Shown here one piece after another: positions 1-8,064 of a stretch of DNA of 64,000 bases. The number at the start of each line of letters is the position of its first letter. Within the stretch, counting starts at the first letter, position 1. Location: the NCBI GenBank assembly GCA_023151115.1, contig JAKLJP010000012.1, positions 1-64,000 of the forward strand. The letters are read 5' to 3'. The stretch comes from Anaerolineae bacterium (lineage in GTDB: Bacteria; Chloroflexota; Anaerolineae; 4572-78; J111). A program made the position numbers and the translations under genes. The notes beneath the pieces are model-generated. The model saw nothing but the letters and a program-made list of their open reading frames with translations, had not been told where the DNA came from and searched no databases.

Positions 1-119
1 CCGCAGCGGGGGAGGGTTGGGGAGGGGGTCTGTCTACGCTATCCACCGAATTCGCCCCCAAATCTGAACACACCCGAGTTTGCTGCCCTCTTGACAATTA
101 AGCCAACTTGCATAAAATG

Positions 120-229
120 AAAAAAGGAAACTGCCTGACCATATAAAAAATGGCAGGTGGAATCTAACGGTTTTGCCACTGTCCCATGTAGCCAGCATAA
201 GCACAGTGGTTTAGCCGAATACTCTGTAA
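120..229 (+). ncRNA. Candidate structured RNA upstream of a terminator
   Basis: No gene is seen in this stretch. It can fold into an arm CTGCC/GGCAG (about 132-157) and a perfect CCACTGT/ACAGTGG hairpin (about 176-211). It is followed at once by a rho-independent terminator on the same strand. The stretch GGTGGAAT...CGGTTTTGCCACTGT loosely recalls the conserved core of cobalamin riboswitches. No plus-strand gene follows, so a riboswitch is hard to defend. A small stand-alone RNA, or the 3' end of a transcript from outside the window, is equally possible. Confidence 0.25.
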
Positions 230-255
230 GGCCAGTCGCACGACTGGCCTTTTTA
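230..255 (+). terminator. Rho-independent terminator
   Basis: A perfect 9-bp stem GGCCAGTCG / CGACTGGCC with a two-base loop is followed by TTTTTAT. The T-run is on the plus strand, so it ends a plus-strand transcript coming from the left. It also separates that transcript from the converging GntR gene. Confidence 0.85.
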
Positions 256-272
256 TGTCAAAAGCTCCGAGT

Positions 273-944
273 TTAAGTTGAAGCCAGGAGCGACTCTACG
301 TTGACCAACACCCCTTCCCCCACTACCCGCAGATGTTTTTGCGTTTCTTCCTGAGCCAATAATCCATCTCGATTGATACAAGCCTCCAGAATACGGCGGT
401 GGCTGATACGGGTTGCTTCTAAGTATTCAGGTGAAGCGATATATTCCCGAATATAAGGCGCCGCGGTATTGCGCAAACTTTCAATCATCGCCCGCAGCCG
501 GGGCCGATCAATCACCTCATAAATGGTGTTATGAAAATCGCGGTTTAAATCCAACCACCCATCGAGATCGGTTAATTGATCCATTTTTTCCAGAATCGCC
601 TGCAATTTGGCAATATGCACTTCGTCCATTTTGGGAGCCGCCAACCGGGCGGCCACCCCTTCTAGTACCCCCCGCAAAAAATAGATTTCTTCCAACTCCT
701 CCCGCGATAGTTCGGCCACCACAGCACCTCTGTGGGGGTACATTTTAACCAGGCCTTCCGCTGTTAGGGTGCGCAGAGCCTGCCTGACCGGGATGCGGCT
801 GACGTTTAAAAGTTCAGCAATTTCTTCCTGATCTAATTTTTCACCCGGTTTAAAGTAACCGCGCACAATCGCTTCACGAAGTTCATCAATCACAAAATCC
901 TCACGGGTTTGGACGGGGGTCGTATTTGGAGTCCAACGGCTCAT
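273..944 (-). CDS. GntR family transcriptional regulator, FCD subfamily
   Basis: This is a 223-residue DNA-binding repressor or activator. Residues about 15-80 form the GntR winged helix (IVRGYFKPGEKLDQEEIAELL followed by SRIPVRQALRTL, then the wing MYPHRGAVVA). Residues about 90-215 form the all-helical FCD ligand domain. Candidate metal or ligand residues are the Asp/His of NRDFHNTIY, the His of SHRRILEA and the His of QKHLRVV. Length fits the family. FCD regulators usually sense small organic acids, but the ligand cannot be read from the sequence. The gene stands alone, ending against the plus-strand terminator at 230-255. Its 5' side holds strong inverted repeats at 996-1027, probably its own operator. 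The acyl-CoA dehydrogenase/ETF genes are 6 kb away, so a link to them is only speculative. Confidence 0.93.
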   Translation of the reverse strand: MSRWTPNTTPVQTREDFVIDELREAIVRGYFKPGEKLDQEEIAELLNVSRIPVRQALRTLTAEGLVKMYPHRGAVVAELSREELEEIYFLRGVLEGVAARLAAPKMDEVHIAKLQAILEKMDQLTDLDGWLDLNRDFHNTIYEVIDRPRLRAMIESLRNTAAPYIREYIASPEYLEATRISHRRILEACINRDGLLAQEETQKHLRVVGEGVLVNVESLLAST

Positions 945-995
945 AAAAGTCCTCTTTGCAAAACTTAATGCTTGATGAGATCAATGTGGATATTA

Positions 996-1027
996 GATAT
1001 TGGATACAATATCTATGATACAATATC
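996..1027. promoter_or_regulatory. Candidate operator of the GntR/FCD regulator
   Basis: Upstream of the GntR start there is a perfect inverted repeat, GATATTG-GATA-CAATATC (996-1013). The element GATACAATATC occurs at 1003-1013 and again at 1017-1027. AT-rich dyads of this size, often containing a TTGTAT/ATACAA core, are typical of FCD-type GntR operators. The position 50-85 bases before the start suggests autoregulation. Binding itself is inferred. Confidence 0.55.
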
Positions 1028-1103
1028 AAATTTATCTTGTCAAATTTGCCGATGTCTTGTTATCTCGGCTGCCGGTTTACGTTTTCTATACCCAACGCAT
1101 TTC

Positions 1104-1173
1104 AAAATTTCCGTAGCTGACGCATCCCCATGCGTCAGCAGATGGCATAGGGATGCCGTCTTACGGAAATTTT
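1104..1173. repeat. Cloverleaf-like palindromic repeat, family 1, copy 1
   Basis: An outer stem AAAATTTCCGTA / TACGGAAATTTT encloses two inner hairpins. One is CTGACGCAT-cccc-ATGCGTCAG and the other GGCAT-aggg-ATGCC. The same two-hairpin design, built from GACGCAT and CATAGGGATGC words, recurs at 6630-6718 and 55487-55574. The stretch 945-1231 holds nothing else beyond the operator. Confidence 0.75.
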
Positions 1174-1231
1174 AGCGTGCGCTTAGTATATACCCGTTTT
1201 GTGTGTTGAAAGGAGGATAACAGGAGCTCTA

Positions 1232-4200
1232 TCAAAGGGGCCGGGCGAGCTGATAGGTAAACGCCTGCATAATTTCTCGATGGGCCGGAATATTCTCCAA
1301 GAAAAAACGCCGCAGTTGTTCATCCACAATCTCGGCTGCTCGCTCTTGCAGCAGCCGGTAAGCTGTGGCTAACACCTCTTCGGCGCGAGGGTCATGGCTG
1401 GCTTGCAGAACTAGGTAACAGGTCAGGTAGACCCGAAATGGCTCGCGCATTCCGTAGAGATGCTCGATTTCGAGTTGGGGTAATAATTCGGCGGCATAAG
1501 CCTGCGCCTGAACCAAATTTCCTTGCGCCAGACTGGTCCGGCTGAGAGCGGCCAGGATTTCACGGGCAAAATGAAGTTGACCGATTTCTTGACGCAGGGT
1601 TAGCGCCTGGTGATAACTTTCGGCTGCCCCTGATGGCCGGCCTAAGGCAGCTTGAGCATGCCCCTGATGAGTCAAAGCCGAGGCGCGAATATCCGGTGAG
1701 CCGACCTTTTGCCCGATTTGTTCCGCCTGTTGGCCGTAGTCGTAGGCCGCCTCGTTATACCCCGTCAGATGACTCAACAAAGCCAGTTCGGCCAGCGTTA
1801 CCCCTTCATAAAGCCGGGCCCCAATCGTCCGCCAGAGTTGCAGGGCTTGTTGGTAATAGCGTTGGGCGGTGGGAAAATCACCCTGCTCGCGCAGGATATT
1901 CCCCAAGCTGTTGAGCAGGTGACATTCGCCCCAGTAATCCTTGATCTCGGCGCAGATTTGCAGACCTTGCTGGCACAACGCCTGGGCCTGGCTGTAATGG
2001 CCCAAGTCATAACGGAGATTGGCCAGGTTATTGAGCACCGTCCCCTGTCCCCAGCGGTAATCAATCTCTTGAAAAATTTGGAGCGACTGCTGGTAATGCG
2101 TTTGGGCTGCGGCCCATTGTCCTTGCCCTCGATGTACGACAGCCAAATTGTTGAGGGCCAGCCCTTCGCCGCGCCGGTCCCCCAGGCGGCGAAAACAAAC
2201 CAACGACTCCTGGTAATATTTTAAAGCGCCGGCCGCATCGCCCAGATAAATGCGAGCGATGCCCAAATGGCGTAGCGCTTCGGCCTCGATGGCCCCCAGC
2301 CCGGCCGCGCGGGCCAGGCGCAAGGCTTCCTCCAAACGGGCTTGAGAGAGGGCAGGCTGGCCGTGAAAGGACAGCGTTTCGCCCCACTGATGAAAGGCCA
2401 GAGCCTCCAAGGCGGTATCTTGAATTTGATGCGCCAGCGCAACCGCTCTGGGTATAACCTGGAGCGCCTGCTCCGACAGACCCCGCCGGTTCAACAAACG
2501 AGCCTGTTCCACCCACAGCTTGACCACCGTTTTTTGGACGGCTTGTTTGGAAGCCTCATCCGCTGGCTTCACATGGTCGTGCAAATCGTTAGCAGCCTGG
2601 CCCAAAACGGCAGCTCCCTCTTCAAAAAGACTGGTCAAATCATAAAAACGGGCTAACCCGCCCAGCGCGCCCTCAATTTCTTCAACTTGAGCGGCCACGA
2701 CCGCCCACTGCCAGGCCTGACGGATATTGTCCAAATCGGCCCGCAGTTCGCTCAAGGCTGGCTGCGGGGTGTTACCTCTGAGGCTGGCTTCCCGCTGACC
2801 GACCAGATTTAAATAAAAGGTGCTGTAGCGCTGCCAGGTTACAAAAGCCCCTCCCGGCTGCTGGCGCTGAGCTGTTTCAGGCGAGCCAGCTCTCGCCAGG
2901 AGCTTCTCAGTGGCAAACTGGCGCAGCAATTCGTGAACCTGGTAGCGACCCGATGGGGTCAGGCGGAGCAGCGATTTGTCTACCAGGTTGACCAGGATGG
3001 GCAGCCTGACTCTGGCTACGGCCAGGGCCGCTTCCCGTTGAAAGCCACCCTTGAAGAGTGATAACCGGCAAAAAGCGGCCTGTTCCGGCTCGGAGAGCAT
3101 CTGCCAGGATTGCTCAAAAACGGCCCGCATGCTCCGATGCCGCTCCGGGACATTGCGTAGCGAGCTGCTCAAAAAATCAAGACTGTGTTCCACCCCAGCC
3201 ACCACCTCGGCGCAGGAGAGCGCTCGCAGCCAACTGGCGGCCAGTTCAAGGGCCAGCGGCGCGCCCTCAACCAACTGGCACAGCCGCAGTACATCAGGCG
3301 CTTCGCTTTCCGTCAGGCGGAAAGCACTTCGCACCCGCTGGGCTTGCAGGCAAAAAAGAGCGACCGCATCATAAGATTGGAGATTAGAGATTGGAGATTC
3401 TATAGAATCTCCAATCTCTAATCTCCAATCTCCTTGGGGATAAGCCAGCCCGCCGACCTCCCACACTCGCTCTTCGCGCAGGTTGAGCCGCTCACGCGAG
3501 GTGACCAACAATTTTACGCCGGGCGCAGCGTTTAGCAGTTCGACCAGCAGCTCGGCCCCTTCAACCAAGTGTTCAAAATTGTCCAGCACCAGCAGCATTT
3601 TTTTCCGGCCTAGATGACCCAACACCTGGGTTTTTAAATCGGCAACGCCCTGGAAGAAGAACTCCAGCGCCTCGGCTATGGCTATCAGCATCAGGTTCAC
3701 CCCCTGGCTTGATTCGGACCACTCGTCCGCGGCAGGTTCGCCGGCGCTGACCGGGGCCAGGTTGACAAAGTAGATGCCGTCGGCAAAGTTGGCTTCGGTT
3801 GGGCCGAAAATGGGGTCGAGACAGCGACGAGCAACCTCGATGGCCAGCCTGGTTTTACCAATGCCGCCCGGCCCAACCAGGGTCAACAAACGATAGGCTG
3901 ATTCGTCAAGCAGGAGTGGCCGGATTTCGGCCAAATCTTTTTCCCGGCCAATGAAAGGCGTTGGCTGAAGGGGCAGGTTGTGGGCCGGCTTGTCCGGCTT
4001 GGGGTTTGAGTCAGGCGGAGGCAATGAAATAATCTTATCTACAATCTTTTCGAGGTCCGCCGCTTTTTTGTCCCGCTGCTCCTCGGCTTTGAGAAATGAG
4101 CCAAACAGTCGTTTAGACTTGATAGCCTCATATAGGGTGACAGTTTCCTCTTCCGGCGGCAGTCCTAACTCCTCCTCTAACAATTTAACGAATTCCTCAT

Positions 4201-4867
4201 ATTGGCGCAGCCCGGCTGCCGGCTGCCCGGCCTGATCGTAGAGGTGGATCAGTTGCCGTTGGGCCGGTTCGTGTAAAGGGTTCAGCGCAACCCACCGCCG
4301 AGTGTGGGGAATGGCCGCCTCGTAGCTTTCCTGGGCGCTGAGGCCGGCCACCAGGCGTTTCAGCAGCCCGGCCAACTCCTGGCGTAGACTTTCACTCTGG
4401 AAAAATTGCCAATCGTCAAACTCGGCGCTGTCGGGCAGGGTAAAACCAGCCAGAAAGTCATTGCTGTAGAGGCTGGCTGCTTCGGTGAGCAAGGATAAGC
4501 AATGGACGCAGGGGCCTTCAGGGGAGTGGTCGTGGCTTTCACTGGCAGCTATCAGGTGGCGGAAGTGGCTTACGTCTAACCAAGGGGCTGGCTCCCGCTG
4601 CAATTCAACCATCTCTCGGTCGGCTTGCAGCCAGTTGCCCTGCAAAGTGGTATTGAGCACCGCCAGGTCGCGCCGCAAGTTGGCTCTGGCTCGCTGCTGG
4701 TCCATGTCGGGCCAGAAGAGAGTCGCCAGGGCATCACGGCTGTGAGGTTGGCCGCTAACGGCCAAATAGATGAGCAAAGCCAAAGCTTTGCGCCGTGGTA
4801 AATCAACCGTCGCCCCGGCTAGTTCGACCCGAGGCGGGCCGAGGCCATAGAGCCGCAAATCAGCCAT
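1232..4867 (-). CDS. AfsR/SARP-like regulator: winged helix, BTAD, NB-ARC, TPR
   Basis: This is a 1,211-residue signal-transduction ATPase of the STAND class. Residues 1-95 resemble the winged helix found before bacterial transcriptional activator domains. About 100-260 is the BTAD helical repeat region. A spacer leads to an NB-ARC domain (about 300-620) with the P-loop GPGGIGKT near residue 329, the Walker B MLLVLDNFEHL and the downstream LTPSGRYQVHELLRQFA winged-helix segment. From about 780 to 1140 there are TPRs with the repeating pattern ALxxLGxxxxxxGdxxxAxxxyxxsL. The ATG at 4867 is preceded by GGGGGA at a good distance. The gene is divergent from the methyltransferase. Such proteins activate transcription after ligand-driven oligomerisation; the target genes are unknown. 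Residues about 480-498 are encoded by a perfect 56-base palindrome, probably an in-frame repeat insertion. Confidence 0.9.
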   Translation of the reverse strand: MADLRLYGLGPPRVELAGATVDLPRRKALALLIYLAVSGQPHSRDALATLFWPDMDQQRARANLRRDLAVLNTTLQGNWLQADREMVELQREPAPWLDVSHFRHLIAASESHDHSPEGPCVHCLSLLTEAASLYSNDFLAGFTLPDSAEFDDWQFFQSESLRQELAGLLKRLVAGLSAQESYEAAIPHTRRWVALNPLHEPAQRQLIHLYDQAGQPAAGLRQYEEFVKLLEEELGLPPEEETVTLYEAIKSKRLFGSFLKAEEQRDKKAADLEKIVDKIISLPPPDSNPKPDKPAHNLPLQPTPFIGREKDLAEIRPLLLDESAYRLLTLVGPGGIGKTRLAIEVARRCLDPIFGPTEANFADGIYFVNLAPVSAGEPAADEWSESSQGVNLMLIAIAEALEFFFQGVADLKTQVLGHLGRKKMLLVLDNFEHLVEGAELLVELLNAAPGVKLLVTSRERLNLREERVWEVGGLAYPQGDWRLEIGDSIESPISNLQSYDAVALFCLQAQRVRSAFRLTESEAPDVLRLCQLVEGAPLALELAASWLRALSCAEVVAGVEHSLDFLSSSLRNVPERHRSMRAVFEQSWQMLSEPEQAAFCRLSLFKGGFQREAALAVARVRLPILVNLVDKSLLRLTPSGRYQVHELLRQFATEKLLARAGSPETAQRQQPGGAFVTWQRYSTFYLNLVGQREASLRGNTPQPALSELRADLDNIRQAWQWAVVAAQVEEIEGALGGLARFYDLTSLFEEGAAVLGQAANDLHDHVKPADEASKQAVQKTVVKLWVEQARLLNRRGLSEQALQVIPRAVALAHQIQDTALEALAFHQWGETLSFHGQPALSQARLEEALRLARAAGLGAIEAEALRHLGIARIYLGDAAGALKYYQESLVCFRRLGDRRGEGLALNNLAVVHRGQGQWAAAQTHYQQSLQIFQEIDYRWGQGTVLNNLANLRYDLGHYSQAQALCQQGLQICAEIKDYWGECHLLNSLGNILREQGDFPTAQRYYQQALQLWRTIGARLYEGVTLAELALLSHLTGYNEAAYDYGQQAEQIGQKVGSPDIRASALTHQGHAQAALGRPSGAAESYHQALTLRQEIGQLHFAREILAALSRTSLAQGNLVQAQAYAAELLPQLEIEHLYGMREPFRVYLTCYLVLQASHDPRAEEVLATAYRLLQERAAEIVDEQLRRFFLENIPAHREIMQAFTYQLARPL
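3375..3430. repeat. Perfect 56-base palindrome inside the BTAD/NB-ARC gene
   Basis: Two 26-base arms (3375-3400 and 3405-3430) are exact reverse complements around TATA. The arms are made of GGAGATT-type words. It stays in frame and codes for LEIGDSIESPISNLQS, which lies between the conserved GGLAYP and AVALF segments of the NB-ARC region. Repeats of this style usually occur between genes, so this looks like a tolerated insertion in a surface loop. Confidence 0.9.
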
Positions 4868-5068
4868 TGGCTTCCCCCTAAAACATACGCATTTGAATTA
4901 TACCAGTGACAAAACAAATTTATCAATTTTGTGGAGCGCATTTTGGCGCGCTGGCAGGAACATTCCTGGCGCGTTCAAGCAGTATAGTGAAGGAGTAAAT
5001 CAAACTTAGGAACGCGATTGGGGAAATTATTCAGTCTCCAATCCTCAAAAAAGAAAGGAACAAACAAA

Positions 5069-5887
5069 ATGACAGCTTTAACCCCCGAGATGGAAGCTCT
5101 CAAAGCCAAACTCAAGGCCACCTGGACTTCCGGCGATTTTGGACAGATTGCCAAATCATACGCCCCTGGTGCGGTCGAGTTTGTGACGCGCCTCCACCTG
5201 CAACCGGGTGAGCGGGTGTTGGATGTAGCCTGCGGCACCGGCAATCTGACCATCCCGGCAGCCAAAAGCGGGGCCAGCGTTATTGGCCAGGATATTGCCC
5301 CCAATCTGCTGGAACAGGGCTGGACCAAGGCCAAAGCGGAAGGGCTGAATGTGCGTTTTGACGAGAATGATGCCGAGGCTTTGCCCTATGAGGATGCTTC
5401 GTTTGATACCGTCATGACCATGTTTGGGGCTATGTTTACACCTCGGCCTGAGGTTATTGCGGCGGAACTGACCCGAACCTGCCGGCCCGGTGGGCGCATC
5501 GCCATGGCTAACTGGACGCCGACTGGTTTTATCGGCCAGATGTTTAAAATTGTGGGCAAACACGTCCCGCCGGCCCCCGGCATGCCCTCACCGCTGTTGT
5601 GGGGCGATGAAACCACGGTGCGTGAGCGGTTCAACGGCAGTGTTTCAGATCTCAAACTGACCCGGCGCTCCATCACCTTCAACTTCCCCTTTAGCGCCGC
5701 TGAGGTGGTGGAGACCTTCCGCCGCTACTACGGTCCGACTTACAAGGCTTTTGGCGCTCTGGATGAAAACGGCCAGGCTGCGCTGCGCCAGGAGTTGGAG
5801 CAGCTCTGGTCAACCCACAATCAATCCAAAAATGGGGTAACACGGGTCGAGTCGGAATATCTGGAGGTGCTGGCCATCCGGGCCTGA
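5069..5887 (+). CDS. Class I SAM-dependent methyltransferase
   Basis: A 272-residue Rossmann-fold methyltransferase of the UbiE/Methyltransf_11 type. Motif I is VLDVACGTGNL at residues 50-60. The acidic residue of motif II lies in VIGQDIAPN, and NDAEALPYEDASFDTV gives motif III plus post-motif residues. The region RPGGRIAMANWTP is the typical strand-5 motif. The start at 5069 is chosen because AAAGGA lies just upstream and the protein then begins MTALTPEMEALKAK; an open frame continues 17 codons further up but without a ribosome site. The substrate cannot be told: small molecules, quinone precursors and lipids are all possible for this class. It is monocistronic and divergent from the BTAD regulator, which might control it. 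Confidence 0.9.
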   Translation: MTALTPEMEALKAKLKATWTSGDFGQIAKSYAPGAVEFVTRLHLQPGERVLDVACGTGNLTIPAAKSGASVIGQDIAPNLLEQGWTKAKAEGLNVRFDENDAEALPYEDASFDTVMTMFGAMFTPRPEVIAAELTRTCRPGGRIAMANWTPTGFIGQMFKIVGKHVPPAPGMPSPLLWGDETTVRERFNGSVSDLKLTRRSITFNFPFSAAEVVETFRRYYGPTYKAFGALDENGQAALRQELEQLWSTHNQSKNGVTRVESEYLEVLAIRA

Positions 5888-5888
5888 T

Positions 5889-5992
5889 AATTCAATCAAT
5901 CACAATTTAGAGGACGCGAAGCGGGCACGCCTACGTGCCAAACGGAGCCACACGAGAGCGTGCTGGCTCCTCAATTCGTGATTTACTGAATT
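5889..5992. repeat. Long palindromic repeat, family 2, copy 1
   Basis: The ends are AATTCAATCAATCAC and GTGATTTACTGAATT, with an inner part rich in GAGGACGCGAAGCGGGCACG. The same element, reversed, is found at 52679-52783, and a related one at 52913-53008. It begins two bases after the methyltransferase stop codon and may serve as its transcription end. Confidence 0.7.
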
Positions 5993-6042
5993 TCTCTTTT
6001 TTGCTCTAGGCTAGTGGTCAGTCAATGTTAATTTGATGGATT

Positions 6043-6099
6043 GTAGTAGCGACTTCAGTCGCTTAACCAGGCTAAAAAACGACTAAAGTCGTCACTACG
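6043..6099. repeat. Palindromic repeat, family 3, copy 1
   Basis: GTAGTAGCGACTTCAGTCGC and GCGACTAAAGTCG-like arms form a hairpin ending GTCACTAC. A near-identical element lies at 46495-46549. It is short, bears no coding sequence and resembles a MITE or REP unit. Confidence 0.75.
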
Positions 6100-6190
6100 A
6101 ACTTATCATTTTTACATAGACAAAGCACTAGGGTCAATTTGATTCTAGCCTGGAATTATGGGTGTCCAAAAAAATTCTTTCTCACGATCA

Positions 6191-6284
6191 AGGTAGCACG
6201 CAAAGCGGCAAAGTAGCACACTTATGATCTGCTACATGCTATTTCACCCCTTCGGGTGCGCCGAAGGGCGTGCTATCTATTTTA
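6191..6284. repeat. Imperfect palindrome with GTAGCACGC ends
   Basis: The words GGTAGCACGC and GCGTGCTATC pair across about 90 bases. An inner hairpin, CCCTTCGG-GTGCG-CCGAAGGG, lies at about 6247-6268. There is no gene in this region; it forms part of a repeat island. Confidence 0.6.
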
Positions 6285-6419
6285 GCGGCGAAAACTTTTC
6301 TGGAGCACTATATTTTTGTTTTCAACCACAACTTCACCGGCAATGAATACCTCGTAGTAGGCCCAGATAGTTATTGGGGTTAGCCCCTAACCTGGACAAG
6401 CCACAACCAAACAGGTTTT

Positions 6420-6483
6420 TAGACAGGATTAACAAGATTTACAGGATTTGAAAAAATCTTGTTAATCCTGTTAATCCTGTCTA
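6420..6483. repeat. Palindromic repeat of the ACAGGATTAACAAGATTT type
   Basis: TAGACAGGATTAACAAGATT and its near reverse complement face each other around GAAAA. Repeats of this wording are common between genes in several phyla. It is not coding. Confidence 0.8.
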
Positions 6484-6629
6484 AAGTTCTTGCTTAATGT
6501 ACAAAAATATGGCTTGTAAGGTACTAACTATTAAGCTCTATTTCTGCACTCTTTAGCTGCATGGTATAATCAAGCCATACTAAGAAGATATCTTCGCATA
6601 ATCAGTTATTATCTGACTATTGGCTACTA

Positions 6630-6718
6630 AGAGCCTATCCAAAACCCGTAGGTTGGCATCCCTATGCCAGCCGATGACGCATCTTATGCGTCATCTACAG
6701 AGTTTTCGGCTAGACTCT
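6630..6718. repeat. Cloverleaf-like palindromic repeat, family 1, copy 2
   Basis: The outer arms begin AGAGCCTATCC and end GGCTAGACTCT. The inner hairpins are GGCAT-ccct-ATGCC and ATGACGCAT-ct-TATGCGTCAT. It ends 28 bases before the acyl-CoA dehydrogenase start and lies within the non-coding upstream extension of that frame. Confidence 0.75.
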
Positions 6719-6745
6719 AAACATTGCACCCCAAAGGACAACAGC

Positions 6746-7954
6746 ATGGATTTTGAACTCAACGAAGAGCATCACATGATCGAGCAGTTGGTTTATGAGT
6801 TTGCCCGCAAAGAAATTTTACCCATTATTAAACAGCACGATCGGAATCATACCTATCCGCATGAACTGCTACCCAAACTGGCCGAACGGGGTTTTATGGG
6901 CGTCTGCCTGCCGGTGCGTTACGGCGGGGCAGGGATGGACTACATCTCGTTGGGGATTGTTTCCGAAGGATTGGAATGGGCCGACTCCTCGGTGCGGGAG
7001 ACAATCGCCGTTCATCTGGGCTTGCACGCCATGCCCATTTTTCAGTGGGGCACAGAAGAACAAAAACGCCAATTTTTGCCTCCTTTAGCCACCGGCCAAA
7101 AAATTGCCTGCTTTGGGCTAACCGAACCGGGCGCCGGCTCCGATGTAGCCGGCATGAGCAGCCGCGCTCGCAAAGAGGGCGATGGTTACATTTTGAACGG
7201 CGAAAAGATGTGGATTACCCTGGCCGACGTGGCCGACCAGATGCTGGTTTTTGCCAAAACCGACCCCACTAGAGGCGTCAACGGGATTACCGCTTTTATT
7301 TTAGAGCGCGGCTGGCCTGGGTTGACGACTGGTACTATCGAAGGTAAAATGGGAGTTCACGCCAGCAACACCGGCTGGATCAACATGGCCGATGTGCCCG
7401 TGCCCGCCAGCCATCGCCTGGGTGAAGAGGGCGAGGGCTTTAGGATTGCCATGAGCTGCCTCGACAACGCGCGTTATACGGTGGCAGCGGGGGCGGTTGG
7501 CTTGATGAAAGCCTGTCTGCAAGAGTCGGTCAAATATGCCCACGAGCGCAAAACTTTCGGCCGGCCCATTGCCGAGTACCAACTGGTCCAGCAGATGATT
7601 GCCTTCATGCAGCAGCGTATTGACGCCGGTGAGTTGTTGGTGCGTAAGGTCGGCTGGCTCAAGAACCAGGGTATCCGCAGCACCCGCGAGACCAGCATGG
7701 CCAAATGGTTCTGCACCGAGGCCGCTTTTGCCACCGCCAACGACGCCGTACAGATCCACGGCGCTTACGGCTACTCCGACGAATACAATGTCGAGCGCCA
7801 TCTGCGCAACAGCAAAAGTGCGGTTATTTATGAAGGCACCAGCCAGATTCACCAATTGATGCAGGCCGGTTATGTGCTTGGCTCCCGCCAGGACAAGCCC
7901 CTTCGCTGCGAATTACCGGCCTATGACCCTGACTATTGGCAAGCAGAACTGTGA
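6746..7954 (+). CDS. Acyl-CoA dehydrogenase
   Basis: A 402-residue FAD flavoenzyme that introduces the trans-2 double bond into acyl-CoA and passes electrons to ETF. The N-terminal helical domain (1-115) is followed by the FAD/acyl-CoA beta domain containing [10 protein letters not shown] (124-133) and [11 protein letters not shown]. The C-terminal helical domain carries [11 protein letters not shown] and the catalytic base Glu363 in VIYEGTSQI. The arrangement and length match medium or short-chain enzymes. Chain length and any branched or aryl specificity are not readable. The start at 6746 has AAAGGA seven bases upstream. The frame is open for 42 more codons, but those are repeat sequence. 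The etfB and etfA genes follow on the same strand, so this is likely one transcription unit. Confidence 0.95.
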   Translation: MDFELNEEHHMIEQLVYEFARKEILPIIKQHDRNHTYPHELLPKLAERGFMGVCLPVRYGGAGMDYISLGIVSEGLEWADSSVRETIAVHLGLHAMPIFQWGTEEQKRQFLPPLATGQKIACFGLTEPGAGSDVAGMSSRARKEGDGYILNGEKMWITLADVADQMLVFAKTDPTRGVNGITAFILERGWPGLTTGTIEGKMGVHASNTGWINMADVPVPASHRLGEEGEGFRIAMSCLDNARYTVAAGAVGLMKACLQESVKYAHERKTFGRPIAEYQLVQQMIAFMQQRIDAGELLVRKVGWLKNQGIRSTRETSMAKWFCTEAAFATANDAVQIHGAYGYSDEYNVERHLRNSKSAVIYEGTSQIHQLMQAGYVLGSRQDKPLRCELPAYDPDYWQAEL

Positions 7955-7957
7955 CGC

Positions 7958-8038
7958 GAAGAGACGAGGCAAAGAGGACGCAAGGCGAGGAACTTTCTTC
8001 GCCTCCTCGCATTATCGCCTCATCCTCTCCTCGCATTT
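7958..8038. repeat. Imperfect palindrome between acyl-CoA dehydrogenase and etfB
   Basis: GAGG/CCTC-rich words such as GACGAGGCAAAGAGGACGC face CGCCTCATCCTCTCCTCGC. It fills the spacer up to the etfB ribosome site (GTGAAGGAA). It is probably a repeat insertion and not a full terminator, since no T-run of length follows. Confidence 0.5.
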
Positions 8039-8064
8039 TAACATAATCCAGTGAAGGAAATTGT

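Noticed and set aside
972..1175. 67-codon plus-strand frame
   Set aside because: It spans the GntR operator and a palindromic repeat, with no ribosome site or recognisable product.
6620..6745. Upstream 42-codon extension of the acyl-CoA dehydrogenase
   Set aside because: It is made of a family-1 palindromic repeat and does not look like the family's N-terminus; a good ribosome site exists at 6733-6738.
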